From: Caldifermentibacillus hisashii | GTDB lineage: Bacteria > Bacillota > Bacilli > Bacillales > Caldibacillaceae | Assembly: GCF_027568575.1 (NCBI RefSeq) | Contig: NZ_JANUVP010000007.1 | Direction: 5' to 3' (one strand) | DNA length: 64,000 nt | In this document: piece after piece, positions 1 to 8,423 of the stretch | Layout of the letters: every line of letters starts with the position of its first letter | Position numbering within the stretch: the stretch's first letter is position 1 | The notes under the pieces: generated by a model | Told to the model about the DNA's origin: nothing | The model's database searches: none | The model's input: only the letters and a program-made list of their open reading frames with translations | Made by a program: the position numbers and the translations under genes

Positions 1-472
1 AAAAAATGGGGTTTCCCGTGCAAAAATGACGACGAGAAAAGGTCTCGTCGCCAAAAAATGGGGTTTCCCGTGCAAAAGTGACGACGAGAAAAGGTCTCGT
101 CGCCAAAAAATGGGGTTTCCCGGGCAAAAGTGATGACGAGAAAGGGTCTCGTCGCCAAAAAAGGGAGTTTTCCGCGTCAAAATGACGGCGAGAAAGGGTC
201 TCGTCGCCAAAAAATGGGGTTTCCCGTGCAAAAATGACGACGAGAAAAGGTCTCGTCGCCAAAAAATGGGGTTTCCCGTGCAAAAATGACGACGAGAAAG
301 GGCCTCGTCGCCAAAAAATGGGATTTCCCGTGCAAAAAAGACGACGAGAAGGTACTTCGTCGCCAAAAATAAGCATTTTCCGCTTCATAATGGTAACGAG
401 AAAAGAGTCTTGTCTCCAAAAACGGGTGCAATTCTCCAAAATTTGCGACAAGAATGGGTTCCTCTGAGACAT
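1..472. repeat. 52-bp tandem hairpin array (array 1)
   Basis: About nine tandem units with an exact 52-bp period (unit starts at 1, 53, 105, 157, 209, 261, 313, 365), decaying after about 418. Each unit carries an A-tract, a GGGTTTCCCG segment and an inverted repeat CGACGAGA-N5-TCTCGTCG (e.g. 30-50). The array runs off the left edge of the window. Read on the minus strand, its unit aligns over its whole length with array 2 at 15067-15704. No gene is likely here: reading frames cross the units only because 52 is not a multiple of 3. Confidence 0.95.
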
Positions 473-489
473 TTCTTCTATCCAATTCA

Positions 490-524
490 TAAAAACAGGG
501 TATGCGAATTGTGCATACCCTGTT
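490..524 (-). terminator. Terminator of the nagE operon
   Basis: Perfect 12-bp inverted repeat (494-505 with 513-524) with a 7-nt loop. On the minus strand it is followed by a T-run (plus-strand A's at 491-495). It lies 19 bp past the nagE stop. Confidence 0.9.
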
Positions 525-542
525 ATTCGGAATGTCATAAGG

Positions 543-1985
543 TTATTTACGAAGCTTTGTGATTTCGTCTGCAACAAATTGCACGTTTGTACCAACAATT
601 ACTTGTATACTTGTCGGTCCGACTTCTTTTATGCCCGAAATTCCGGTTGATTTAATTTTTTGTTGATCTACTTTTCTCATGTCTTTAACTTCAACTCTTA
701 GACGTGTTACACAATTATCAATTGCGACAACATTTGCATCTCCACCTAAACCTTCATAGATTATTTTTGCCATTGTTGCGAACCGATCTTTTCCGGGAGC
801 ATTAACTATTTCACCAACTTCATCATCATCTTCGCGGCCGGGTGTTTTTAAGTTGAATTTTACAATTAAGTAGCGGAATAAGAAATAGTAAATAACCGCA
901 AATACAAGTCCCTGTAGCAAGAGCATATAAGGTTGGTTAGCTAAAGGTAGTCGAGAACTTAAGAAAAAGTCGACGAAACCTGCACTGAAACCAAATCCGG
1001 CCGTCCAATGGAATGTTGCGGCGATAAATAATGAAACACCCGTTAAAAGTGCGTGTACAACGTATAATGCTGGTGCCAAGAACATAAAGGCAAATTCAAT
1101 TGGTTCTGTAACACCGGTGAAAAATGCAGCAAATGCGGCTGCAAGTAATAAAGAAGCTGCTTGTTTTTTCTTTTCCGTTTTTGCGGTATGATACATAGCT
1201 AGAGCGGCTGCAGGTAAGCCAAACATCATAACAGGGAAGAAACCTGCTTGATACATACCGGTTATCCCTTTTACTCCTTTACCGGACCAGAAATTTCCAA
1301 TATCATTAATTCCGGCAACGTCAAACCAGAATACAGAGTTTAACGCATGATGCAAACCGGTAGGAATCAATAGGCGGTTAAAGAATCCGTACAAGCCGGC
1401 ACCGACAGCACCTAGTTTTGCGATTGCTTCACCAAACGCGACGAGTGCTCCGTAAACAGGTGGCCAAATAAAGAATAAGATAACGGAAATAAGAATCATT
1501 GAAACCGCTGTCATAATTGGAACAAGTCGATTGCCGCTGAAAAAAGCCAATGCATCCGGTAATTTCACATTATGGAAACGGTTATAACATAAAGAAGCAA
1601 TAATACCTGATAAAATACCAACAAATGCGTTTCCAATTTTTCCAAAAGCAGGATCCACGGCATCTACTTTAATTCCCAGAAACATTGCAACAGTTGCGGT
1701 TGACAGTAAAGTAGTTGTGACAAGAAAGGCAACAAGCCCGCTTAGAGCAGCAGAGCCGTCTCGCTCTTTCGACATTCCAAGTGCAACACCTACAGCAAAT
1801 AATATTGGGATATTATCAATAATGGAACTGCCTGCCTTAATTAGAAAGGCAGCAACCGGACTTTCCGCACCCCAACCGACCGGGTCAATCCAGTAACCAA
1901 TACCCATTAAAATTGCGGCTGCCGGTAAAACAGCTACAGGTAACATTAATGATTTCCCAAGTCTTTGTAAATACTTCATGACCAT
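543..1985 (-). CDS. nagE: PTS N-acetylglucosamine-specific EIICB
   Basis: Membrane sugar permease (IIC) fused to a IIB phosphotransfer domain, about 480 residues. The first ~380 residues are hydrophobic helices. GLHHALNSVFWFDVAGIND and the ITEPIEF-like stretch GVTEPIEFAFMF are typical of the glucose/GlcNAc superfamily; the first resembles NagE/NagP rather than PtsG. The IIB active cysteine is in IDNCVTRLR near the C-terminus. There is no IIA domain, so the phosphate must come from a separate IIA, probably the protein encoded at 3038-3523. ATG at 1985 is chosen because GGAGG lies 10 nt upstream; ATGs at 1994 and 1979 are worse placed. It is the last gene of the operon. Family assignment is firm; GlcNAc specificity is inferred by similarity. 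Confidence 0.9.
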   Translation of the reverse strand: MVMKYLQRLGKSLMLPVAVLPAAAILMGIGYWIDPVGWGAESPVAAFLIKAGSSIIDNIPILFAVGVALGMSKERDGSAALSGLVAFLVTTTLLSTATVAMFLGIKVDAVDPAFGKIGNAFVGILSGIIASLCYNRFHNVKLPDALAFFSGNRLVPIMTAVSMILISVILFFIWPPVYGALVAFGEAIAKLGAVGAGLYGFFNRLLIPTGLHHALNSVFWFDVAGINDIGNFWSGKGVKGITGMYQAGFFPVMMFGLPAAALAMYHTAKTEKKKQAASLLLAAAFAAFFTGVTEPIEFAFMFLAPALYVVHALLTGVSLFIAATFHWTAGFGFSAGFVDFFLSSRLPLANQPYMLLLQGLVFAVIYYFLFRYLIVKFNLKTPGREDDDEVGEIVNAPGKDRFATMAKIIYEGLGGDANVVAIDNCVTRLRVEVKDMRKVDQQKIKSTGISGIKEVGPTSIQVIVGTNVQFVADEITKLRK

Positions 1986-2182
1986 TCTAACCATACCTCC
2001 ATTTTAAGTTTTATTAGTGGCTCCGTTAAAAGTAACAATTACAAAAGGTTATCAAATATAACACCAAAATATATGAGTTTATACAGAGCCTGTGAAGAGA
2101 AAGAATTGAATTGTTAGCAGCTAGTTCCTTTTTGTTTTGAAAATAATCACCTCCTTTAAGAAACGAACATTTCTTATTGAAC

Positions 2183-2998
2183 TTATTTACGCAATCTCTC
2201 AATATGCAATGTAATATAGGCAAGTTCTTCTTCAGACAAGTGAATATTATATTTGTCTGCTACCTCTTTTGCTAAGGCAAGAGCACATTGATAAGAAATG
2301 GGTAATTTATTTTTTATCATTACAATCATTTCATCATCCAGTGTGCGTATCTCATATTCCTTTACTCTAGTTAAAGCATAGCGCAAGTGCGTTACTAAAC
2401 GATGATAGGCTAAGTCATCTTCTTCTACTCGGATTGACAAATGGTTCTTTATGATTTCGACCATATCTTTTATGATTGTAGTTTGATAAATCGTTTCTTT
2501 TAAATTTTTACTTTTCGGTTTCATTGTATGGATATGGAGAGCAATGAAACCGGCTTCATCTTCCGGAATGTTAATATGCAATTTATCGTTTATATAATTT
2601 ACGGCCCAAAGTCCAATTTCAAATTCCGGCCGGTATAAGATTTTAATTTCATTTAAAAGTTTGTTTCTTAGGTGAATACCCTCAAGTTCCCTTTCGATTG
2701 TGAATGAAATGTGATCAGTCAGGATAATGTGGATGTGATCATTTAATTTTGTGCCTAACTGTTTTTCTGCATATGAAATAATTTTTTCAGAGATTAATAG
2801 ATGTTCTCCCGAAATTCGGCTTAATAGTTGTTGTAATTTTTCTTTATCTTCAATAACAAATAATTTTTAAATTTTATTGGGGTTAACAATATCGTTTTTC
2901 TTCTTGTCAAACGCAACTCCTGTTCCAATAGCTACTTTTTCTTCCTCTCCATCCCTAACAATTACGGCATTATTGTTTAATATTTTGGAGATTTTCAT
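2183..2998 (-). pseudogene. BglG/LicT-type PTS antiterminator, interrupted by one stop codon
   Basis: Reading from ATG 2998 gives MKISKILNNNAVIVRDGEEE, a typical N-terminal RNA-binding (CAT) domain, then an in-frame TAA at 2867-2869 (codon 44). The same frame continues without another stop to 2183 and encodes two PRD regulation domains, with conserved histidine motifs GFIALHIHT (PRD1) and a C-terminal YITLHIERL (PRD2). The full frame is 271 codons, the normal family length. The stop sits where the family usually has Glu before the KxFxLxD stretch, so a GAA-to-TAA change would explain it. As written, only a truncated 43-residue peptide would be made. It lies between the EIIA gene and nagE. It could be a true pseudogene or a base-call error. 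Confidence 0.85.
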
Positions 2999-3037
2999 CA
3001 TCATTCACCACCTTACCTGTTTTTATTAGGAAGAGGA

Positions 3038-3523
3038 TTATCCAGTTATGGACATAATAACAGTTTTTCCAATATGGACTGTTTTTTTCACAGTGAATGA
3101 AATTAGTTTTTTATGTTCATCATCATTCGTAATAATAATAGGAGAAATGATTGATTTAGCCTGACTGTTGATAAAAGCTAAATCAACGTCCATGAGTGGT
3201 TGACCAATGGAAACAGAATCCCCGATTTTTAAAAAAGGATGAAAACCTTCCCCATTTAAGTCAACCGTGTCTAGGCCAACATGAATTAATAATTCTGTCC
3301 CATCCTCAGCTTTTAAACCGATTGCGTGTTTTGTAGGTGCAATGAGAATCACTTTCCCATTTATCGGTGCACAAAAATGCCCGTCAGTTGGTACTATGGC
3401 AATTCCATCTCCCATTAATTTGTCACAAAATACAGGGTCGGGAACAAAGGATAGAGGAATTACTTCCCCGTTGACCGGGGCATAAATTGAAAGATCTCGC
3501 TTTTTCTTAAAAAAACTGAGCAT
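3038..3523 (-). CDS. PTS glucose-type EIIA (Crr-like), stand-alone
   Basis: Soluble phosphocarrier, 161 residues, that would accept phosphate from HPr and pass it to a IIB domain. Both histidines of the EIIA-Glc active site are visible, in PTKHAIGL and in ELLIHVGLDTVDL. The C-terminal Glu/Asp-rich beta fold pattern matches the IIA domain at the end of PtsG at 35800-36236. Start ATG at 3523 is preceded by AAAGGAG. It is the first gene of a minus-strand operon with the antiterminator and nagE, and its leader contains a GlcT-type target. The likely partner is the IIA-less EIICB encoded downstream. Partner assignment is inference. Confidence 0.9.
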   Translation of the reverse strand: MLSFFKKKRDLSIYAPVNGEVIPLSFVPDPVFCDKLMGDGIAIVPTDGHFCAPINGKVILIAPTKHAIGLKAEDGTELLIHVGLDTVDLNGEGFHPFLKIGDSVSIGQPLMDVDLAFINSQAKSIISPIIITNDDEHKKLISFTVKKTVHIGKTVIMSITG

Positions 3524-3542
3524 ACGTATTTCTCCTTTATTA

Positions 3543-3619
3543 AAAAATAAAAAAGGCATGGTGGTAAAGTGGTAGAATACTACCCTTTTGTTACCACCAT
3601 GCCTGATCGAATCAGTAAC
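3543..3619 (-). promoter_or_regulatory. GlcT-type RNA antiterminator (RAT) overlapping a terminator
   Basis: On the minus strand the leader contains ACTGATTCGATCAGGCATG within 3598-3619, the same core as in the ptsG leader at 33892-33913. It overlaps the 5' arm of a strong terminator whose arms are at 3591-3603 and 3555-3568, followed by a long T-rich run. This is the classical arrangement in which an antiterminator of the BglG/GlcT family stabilises the RAT and prevents termination. Confidence 0.9.
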
Positions 3620-3650
3620 ATGTGATCTGATATACAAATTATTTATCCCT

Positions 3651-3679
3651 ATCATACTATTAGTTTGAAAAAATGGCAA
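3651..3679 (-). promoter_or_regulatory. SigA-type promoter of the EIIA-nagE operon
   Basis: Minus strand TTGCCA (3674-3679), 17-bp spacer, TATGAT (3651-3656). The transcript would start near 3644, giving a leader of about 120 nt that contains the RAT/terminator. Confidence 0.75.
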
Positions 3680-3687
3680 GAGAATTA

Positions 3688-3701
3688 TTTAAGCGCTTTC
3701 A
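3688..3701 (-). promoter_or_regulatory. Candidate cre site (CcpA)
   Basis: TGAAAGCGCTTAAA on the minus strand matches the catabolite-responsive element consensus at 13 of 14 positions. It lies immediately upstream of the -35 box, about 50 bp before the predicted start of transcription, a position more often linked to activation than to repression. Confidence 0.6.
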
Positions 3702-3895
3702 AAAAACTGGATTATACATCTTTGAACAGTATGATATTTTCCCAAAAAGAATATTTGCTGTTTAAAATGGGTCATTATGTTCAAGATAATTGGTAATAAA
3801 TATACCAAAAGGGACATCTGGTCCATCGTTGAACCTTCAATGCCCAAGATTTTGTAAAAACTTATCCCTTAATACAGACTATGTAAATTTTGTAC

Positions 3896-3924
3896 TTGAA
3901 AAACCATCCATAAACGAATATTAT
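3896..3924 (+). promoter_or_regulatory. SigA-type promoter of the purine permease gene
   Basis: TTGAAA (3896-3901), 17-bp spacer, TATTAT (3919-3924). It leaves a leader of only about 40 nt, too short for a purine riboswitch, and none is seen. Confidence 0.7.
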
Positions 3925-3972
3925 TTAATTTGTGGTCTTAAAATGTTCGCATTTATATTAGGAGGGCAAGAA

Positions 3973-5274
3973 ATGTTTAAGCTTCAGGAAAATCAAACAA
4001 CTGTAAAAACGGAAATCTTCGCCGGGATGACAACATTTTTTACAATGGTATATATTATCGTCGTTAACCCGGCAATTTTATCGAATACCGGAATCCCTTT
4101 TGAACAAGTATTTACCGCAACAATTATTGCAACCGCTATTGGCACGCTTTGGATGGCACTTTTTGCAAATTATCCGATTGCGATTGCTCCCGGTATGGGC
4201 TTGAATGCATATTTTGCCTTTTCGGTTGTAGGTTCTCACGGTGGGATTGATTATGTTACGGCCTTTTCCGCAGTATTTGTGGCAGGTATTATATTTGTTA
4301 TTCTTTCTTTAACAGCTTTTCGAGAAAAATTAATTGAGGCAATTCCGGACAATTTAAAATTCGGAATTTCAGCTGGAATTGGTCTTTTTATCGCTTTTGT
4401 CGGTTTAAAAAATACCGGGATTATTACAAGTAATCCAGATAATTTAGTTGGGCTCGGTAATCTTCATTCTCCTGAAGTATTGCTGGCGTTATTTGGTTTG
4501 GCCGTTTCCCTTGTGTTAATGGCACTCAATGTAAATGGTGCTTTATTTTTTGGTATGATTATAACGACAATCGCCGCATTCGTAACCGGACAGTTATCCT
4601 TTGATAAGGGAATTTTTTCTCTACCATCGTTACCGGACGGTGTTATTGTAGCCAACCCTCTGGAAGCTTTTGTTGATGTCTTCCAACATTCGCTATATGC
4701 GGTTGTTTTCTCCTTTTTATTAGTCACCATCTTTGATACGACCGGAACGATGATTGGAGTAGCAGAACAGGCAGGTTTTATGAGAGGAAAAACATTACCG
4801 AATGCAAAAAATGCACTCCTTTCTGATTCCATTGCTACAACAATCGGTGCAATGGTGGGAACAAGTCCGACAACGGCATATATTGAATCAACTTCAGGGG
4901 TTGCTGCAGGTGGAAAGACCGGTCTTACGTCACTAACGGTTGCGGTTCTCTTTATTCTTGCCTCATTCTTAAGTCCTTTAGTCGGTGCAATTTCCGGTGT
5001 GGCCGCGATTACCGCACCTGCACTTATTATTGTAGGTAGCCTAATGATTGGTCATGTTGCAAAGATTAAATGGAATGAAATTGATGAAGCATTTCCGGCA
5101 TTTCTAGTCATTTTAACCATGCCGCTCACGTCGAGTATTTCAACAGGTATTGCGCTCGGTTTTATATCGCTTCCGTTAATGAAAGTAGCCAAAGGAAAAT
5201 GGCGGGAAGTCCATCCGATTGTCTACATTTTTGCAGTATTGTTTTTTATTCAGTTGGCGTTCTTGCCACACTGA
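3973..5274 (+). CDS. NCS2-type guanine/hypoxanthine permease (PbuG/PbuO group)
   Basis: Integral membrane purine importer of the AzgA-like branch, 433 residues with about a dozen hydrophobic helices. Conserved motifs are APGMGLNAYFAFSV near residue 75, FDTTGTMIGVAEQAG in the middle and GTSPTTAYIESTSGVAAGG. The start is ATG 3973 behind GGAGGG at 3961-3966; an upstream in-frame extension has no ribosome site. It is a paralogue of the riboswitch-controlled permease at 31531-32835 but has its own plain promoter, so it is probably regulated differently. The exact substrate (guanine, hypoxanthine or adenine) cannot be read from the sequence. Confidence 0.88.
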   Translation: MFKLQENQTTVKTEIFAGMTTFFTMVYIIVVNPAILSNTGIPFEQVFTATIIATAIGTLWMALFANYPIAIAPGMGLNAYFAFSVVGSHGGIDYVTAFSAVFVAGIIFVILSLTAFREKLIEAIPDNLKFGISAGIGLFIAFVGLKNTGIITSNPDNLVGLGNLHSPEVLLALFGLAVSLVLMALNVNGALFFGMIITTIAAFVTGQLSFDKGIFSLPSLPDGVIVANPLEAFVDVFQHSLYAVVFSFLLVTIFDTTGTMIGVAEQAGFMRGKTLPNAKNALLSDSIATTIGAMVGTSPTTAYIESTSGVAAGGKTGLTSLTVAVLFILASFLSPLVGAISGVAAITAPALIIVGSLMIGHVAKIKWNEIDEAFPAFLVILTMPLTSSISTGIALGFISLPLMKVAKGKWREVHPIVYIFAVLFFIQLAFLPH

Positions 5275-5288
5275 GAATTCACATGCTT

Positions 5289-5322
5289 GCCACGGCTATG
5301 CTATTTCAGCTGTGGCTTTTTT
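5289..5322 (+). terminator. Rho-independent terminator after the permease
   Basis: GCCACGGCT pairs with AGCTGTGGC across a 10-nt loop and is followed by TTTTTT. Confidence 0.85.
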
Positions 5323-5428
5323 GAAAATATCACAGTAATCTTACTTTAGTTAAGCCCAAATTTTATCTTTTTGAAAAAGTTTAAATACCTCAATAGCTAA
5401 CTTAAACAAGAAAATCGCTTTTTGTTGC

Positions 5429-5500
5429 CAAATTAATAGATTTGTACCACTATATTGACTATAGTCAAATTAATAGATTTGTACCACTATATTGACTATA
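5429..5500. repeat. Tandem 35-bp direct repeat upstream of fumC, with a palindrome at the junction
   Basis: Positions 5429-5463 and 5466-5500 are identical over 35 bp. The junction forms the perfect 14-bp palindrome TTGACTATAGTCAA (5455-5468). The second copy leads into TATAAT (5497-5502), a plausible -10 for fumC, with a weak TAGATT 17 bp upstream. It may be a duplicated operator or a promoter duplication. Confidence 0.85.
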
Positions 5501-5551
5501 ATAGAAATGGATTTGTAAACGTTTTTGTCCAAATACAGGAGGGGAATTTTC

Positions 5552-6940
5552 ATGGAATACCGGATTGAAAAAGATACGATGGGGGAAGTTGAAGTTCCGG
5601 CAGACAAATTATGGGGTGCGCAAACGCAACGGAGCTTACAAAACTTTGCGATCAGCACGGAAACTATGCCGGAAGAATTAATTAAGGCTTTTGCCATTTT
5701 AAAAAGAAGTTGTGCGATTGTAAACAATAATCTTGGAAAATTAAGTGATGAAAAAGCAAAGGCGATTGTCACTGCAGCTGATGAAATTATTGAAGGAAAA
5801 CATGAGGGTGAATTCCCGTTAAAAATTTGGCAAACCGGCAGTGGTACACAATCGAACATGAACTTGAATGAGGTAATTGCTAATCGGGGTAATCAACTGT
5901 TGGCCGAACAAGGTGCCAGTCAAAAATTACATCCAAACGATGATGTCAATATGGGCCAAAGTTCAAACGATACATTTCCGACTGCCATGCATATTGCAAC
6001 AACGAATTATGTACAAACGTATTTAATTCCTGAAATTGAAAAATTGAAAGCGACATTAGAAGAAAAGTCACAAGCGTTCATGGATATTGTAAAAATTGGC
6101 CGGACACATCTTCAAGACGCAACACCATTAACCCTCGGCCAAGAAATTAGTGGCTGGGTACATATGTTGGAACGTTCCTTAGAATTTGTCAAAGAAAGTT
6201 CCGATAAAATGAAAGCACTGGCTATTGGCGGGACAGCCGTCGGTACCGGAATCAATACCCATCCGGAATTCGGGAAATTGGTTAGTGGGGAAATTTCTAA
6301 ATTTACGGGAATAGAGTTTTATTCATCAGAAAATAAATTCCATGCCTTAACGAGCCATGATGAAGTTGCCTATGCTCATGGTGCATTAAAGGCATTGGCA
6401 GCCGATTTAATGAAAATTGCCAATGATGTTCGCTGGTTAGCTTCAGGTCCAAGATGCGGAATCGGGGAAATTACTATTCCGGAAAATGAACCGGGATCAT
6501 CGATTATGCCGGGAAAAGTCAATCCAACCCAAAGTGAAGCGATCACGATGATTGCTGTTCAAGTCATGGGAAATGATGCAACCATTGGATTTGCAGCAAG
6601 TCAAGGGAATTTTGAATTGAACGTGTTCAAGCCGGTGATCTTGTACAATTTCTTGCAAAGTGCCCGACTTTTAGCAGATGGTATTCGTTCATTCAATGAT
6701 CATTGTGCGGTGGGCATTGAGCCAAATCGGGAAGTAATTACGAAAAACTTGAACGAGTCGTTAATGCTTGTTACGGCATTAAATCCGCATATCGGTTATG
6801 AAAAAGCAGCCCAAATTGCTAAACTTGCTCATAAAGAAGGAACAACATTGAAAGAAGCAGCATTGAAGCTTGGCTACTTAACGAGTGAAGAATTTGACAA
6901 ATATGTCAATCCCGCTGACATGGTACATCCGAAAGCTTAA
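5552..6940 (+). CDS. fumC: Class II fumarate hydratase
   Basis: Cytosolic TCA-cycle enzyme converting fumarate and malate, 462 residues, the usual length for iron-independent fumarase. The superfamily signature GSSIMPGKVNPTQ is present, together with TGSGTQSNMNLNEV, GQSSNDTFPTAMHIA, GRTHLQDATPLTLGQE and TGINTHPEF. The start is ATG 5552 behind AGGAGGGG (5537-5544). It is monocistronic: it follows its own repeat-containing promoter region and ends at a terminator. Identification is secure. Confidence 0.97.
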   Translation: MEYRIEKDTMGEVEVPADKLWGAQTQRSLQNFAISTETMPEELIKAFAILKRSCAIVNNNLGKLSDEKAKAIVTAADEIIEGKHEGEFPLKIWQTGSGTQSNMNLNEVIANRGNQLLAEQGASQKLHPNDDVNMGQSSNDTFPTAMHIATTNYVQTYLIPEIEKLKATLEEKSQAFMDIVKIGRTHLQDATPLTLGQEISGWVHMLERSLEFVKESSDKMKALAIGGTAVGTGINTHPEFGKLVSGEISKFTGIEFYSSENKFHALTSHDEVAYAHGALKALAADLMKIANDVRWLASGPRCGIGEITIPENEPGSSIMPGKVNPTQSEAITMIAVQVMGNDATIGFAASQGNFELNVFKPVILYNFLQSARLLADGIRSFNDHCAVGIEPNREVITKNLNESLMLVTALNPHIGYEKAAQIAKLAHKEGTTLKEAALKLGYLTSEEFDKYVNPADMVHPKA

Positions 6941-6966
6941 TAAAACCATATAGATTAATGTATAAT

Positions 6967-7017
6967 GAGACGTCAGAATTGGTAAAATATCTTTCAATTT
7001 TGACCGTCTCTTTTTTT
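6967..7017 (+). terminator. Rho-independent terminator after fumC
   Basis: GAGACG...CGTCTC with an imperfect extension of the stem, followed by TTTTTTT. From 7018 to 7248 there is no convincing gene; TTGCAT (7188-7193) and TTAAAT (7211-7216) may form the next promoter. Confidence 0.8.
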
Positions 7018-7248
7018 ACCTTCAGCAGTAACCGACCGATTGTATAGAAAGAAATCAACATTAGTGCCAGTGATTTCGATGGTAAAAACGAAAAGATCGA
7101 TAGCAGAAGCCCCATCTATCAACAGTTACCCTCGTGATTACAGCTGTAAAAATAGAAAATCAACACATCCCCATGTTCAAAAAATCATTGCATTATGTCG
7201 TAAAGGGTGGTTAAATAATAAGAATTATATGGGAAGGTGGGCATGTAG

Positions 7249-8280
7249 ATGTTGATAAAACCAAAAAAATTACATCCTGGTGATAAGGTGGCAACCGTTA
7301 GTCCTTCATGGGGTGGAGCGGGTGACCCCGAGATTCGTTGGCGCTATGAGCAAGGTGTTGAAAGACTGGAAACCGTTTTTGACCTGCAAGTGGAACCAAT
7401 GCCAAATAGTTTGAAAGGGACAGAATACCTGTATGACCATCCGGAAGCCCGTGCCGAAGATTTAATGGCAGCCTTCAGAGACCCGGATATCAAAGCGATT
7501 TTTACCAATATCGGTGGGGAAGATAGTATCCGGCTTCTACCCTATATCGACTTTAAAGTGATTCACAACAATCCGAAAATTTTCATGGGCTATTCAGATA
7601 CAACAATTCCTCATCTTTTTTGTTTAAAAGCAGGGGTATCGTCGTTTTACGGACCATCTATTTTAGTCGATTTTGCAGAAAATATCGAGATGCACCCCTA
7701 TACGGTCGATAAAATCAAACGGACATTATTCTCTAATAAGGCGATCGGGGAAATTGAAACGGCAGCCGAGTGGACGAGTGAGCACGTAGAGTGGACAGAA
7801 GCAAATAAAAATCGAAAACGAGTCATGCAGCCGAACTCGGGATATGAAGTTTTACAAGGTAAAGGTGTTGTGCAGGGGAGGCTCATTGGCGGTTGCATAG
7901 AAGTTTTGGAGTTTGCTAAAGGAACGGTGCTCTGGCCGGACGAAAAATATTGGGATGGATGTATCTTGTTTTTTGAAACATCCGAGGAAAAGACGGAACC
8001 GACCTACATTCGATATTGGCTGCGAAACTATGCGGCACAAGGAATTTTGCAAAAAGCGAACGGGATGATTTTCGCCAAACCGTATGATGAAAAATATAGG
8101 GAGGAATATAAGGAAGAAATTTTAACAGTGATGCGAGAGTACGGGTTGACCAACTTACCCATATTATATAACTTGAATTTTGGCCATACGGAGCCGAAAT
8201 GTATTTTGCCTTATGGCGCACTGGCTGAAATCAATTGTAGTAAAGGTTCTTTTTCTATTCAAGAAAGTGGTTGTATATAA
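7249..8280 (+). CDS. S66-family peptidase (LD-carboxypeptidase / MccF-like)
   Basis: 343-residue serine peptidase of family S66, which includes muropeptide LD-carboxypeptidases and the microcin-C immunity protein MccF. The nucleophile serine is in MGYSDTT (about residue 115). The Glu and His of the expected triad are in GGCIEVLEFAKGT and NFGHTEPK. The N-terminal KLHPGDKVATVSPS is typical. The extra length and acidic middle segment suit the MccF-like branch better than housekeeping LdcA, but the substrate is not settled. ATG 7249 follows GGAAGGTGGG. It stands alone between the fumC terminator and a convergent MFS gene. Confidence 0.85.
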   Translation: MLIKPKKLHPGDKVATVSPSWGGAGDPEIRWRYEQGVERLETVFDLQVEPMPNSLKGTEYLYDHPEARAEDLMAAFRDPDIKAIFTNIGGEDSIRLLPYIDFKVIHNNPKIFMGYSDTTIPHLFCLKAGVSSFYGPSILVDFAENIEMHPYTVDKIKRTLFSNKAIGEIETAAEWTSEHVEWTEANKNRKRVMQPNSGYEVLQGKGVVQGRLIGGCIEVLEFAKGTVLWPDEKYWDGCILFFETSEEKTEPTYIRYWLRNYAAQGILQKANGMIFAKPYDEKYREEYKEEILTVMREYGLTNLPILYNLNFGHTEPKCILPYGALAEINCSKGSFSIQESGCI

Positions 8281-8285
8281 TGAAG

Positions 8286-8420
8286 GGTGCCGGTATCCGG
8301 GACTGGCACATTTATCTTCCTTTGCTATAAACAGGGAGTAAGCCCCACCACAAGCAAAGAGGATAGGTGGGGGATGAACTTCCCGTAAAGGTCCAATTAG
8401 TTCAACACTGATGGAATTTC
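8286..8420. other. GC-rich nested-hairpin segment, possible mobile-element end remnant
   Basis: Contains GTGCCGGT...ACTGGCAC (8287-8309) and a nested structure in which CCCCACC (8343-8349) pairs with GGTGGGG (8366-8372) inside an outer GGGA/TCCC pair. The general look recalls the right ends (omega-RNA region) of IS200/IS605-type elements, but no transposase gene is nearby. Identification is tentative. Confidence 0.35.
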
Positions 8421-8423
8421 CCT

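Noticed and set aside
1..472. CRISPR array
   Set aside because: Units are similar along their full length with no unique spacers of regular size between identical repeats, and no cas genes are present.
177..485. Repeat-encoded proteins in the arrays
   Set aside because: Frames arise from the 52-bp period, lack ribosome sites and exist on both strands.
3790..3972. N-terminal extension and purine riboswitch for the first permease
   Set aside because: The extension has no ribosome site or family match, and the leader lacks the aptamer's P2/P3 and TATGA elements.
7040..7255. Possible 71-codon gene before the S66 peptidase
   Set aside because: No ribosome site, no recognisable features, and it overlaps the next gene's ribosome site.
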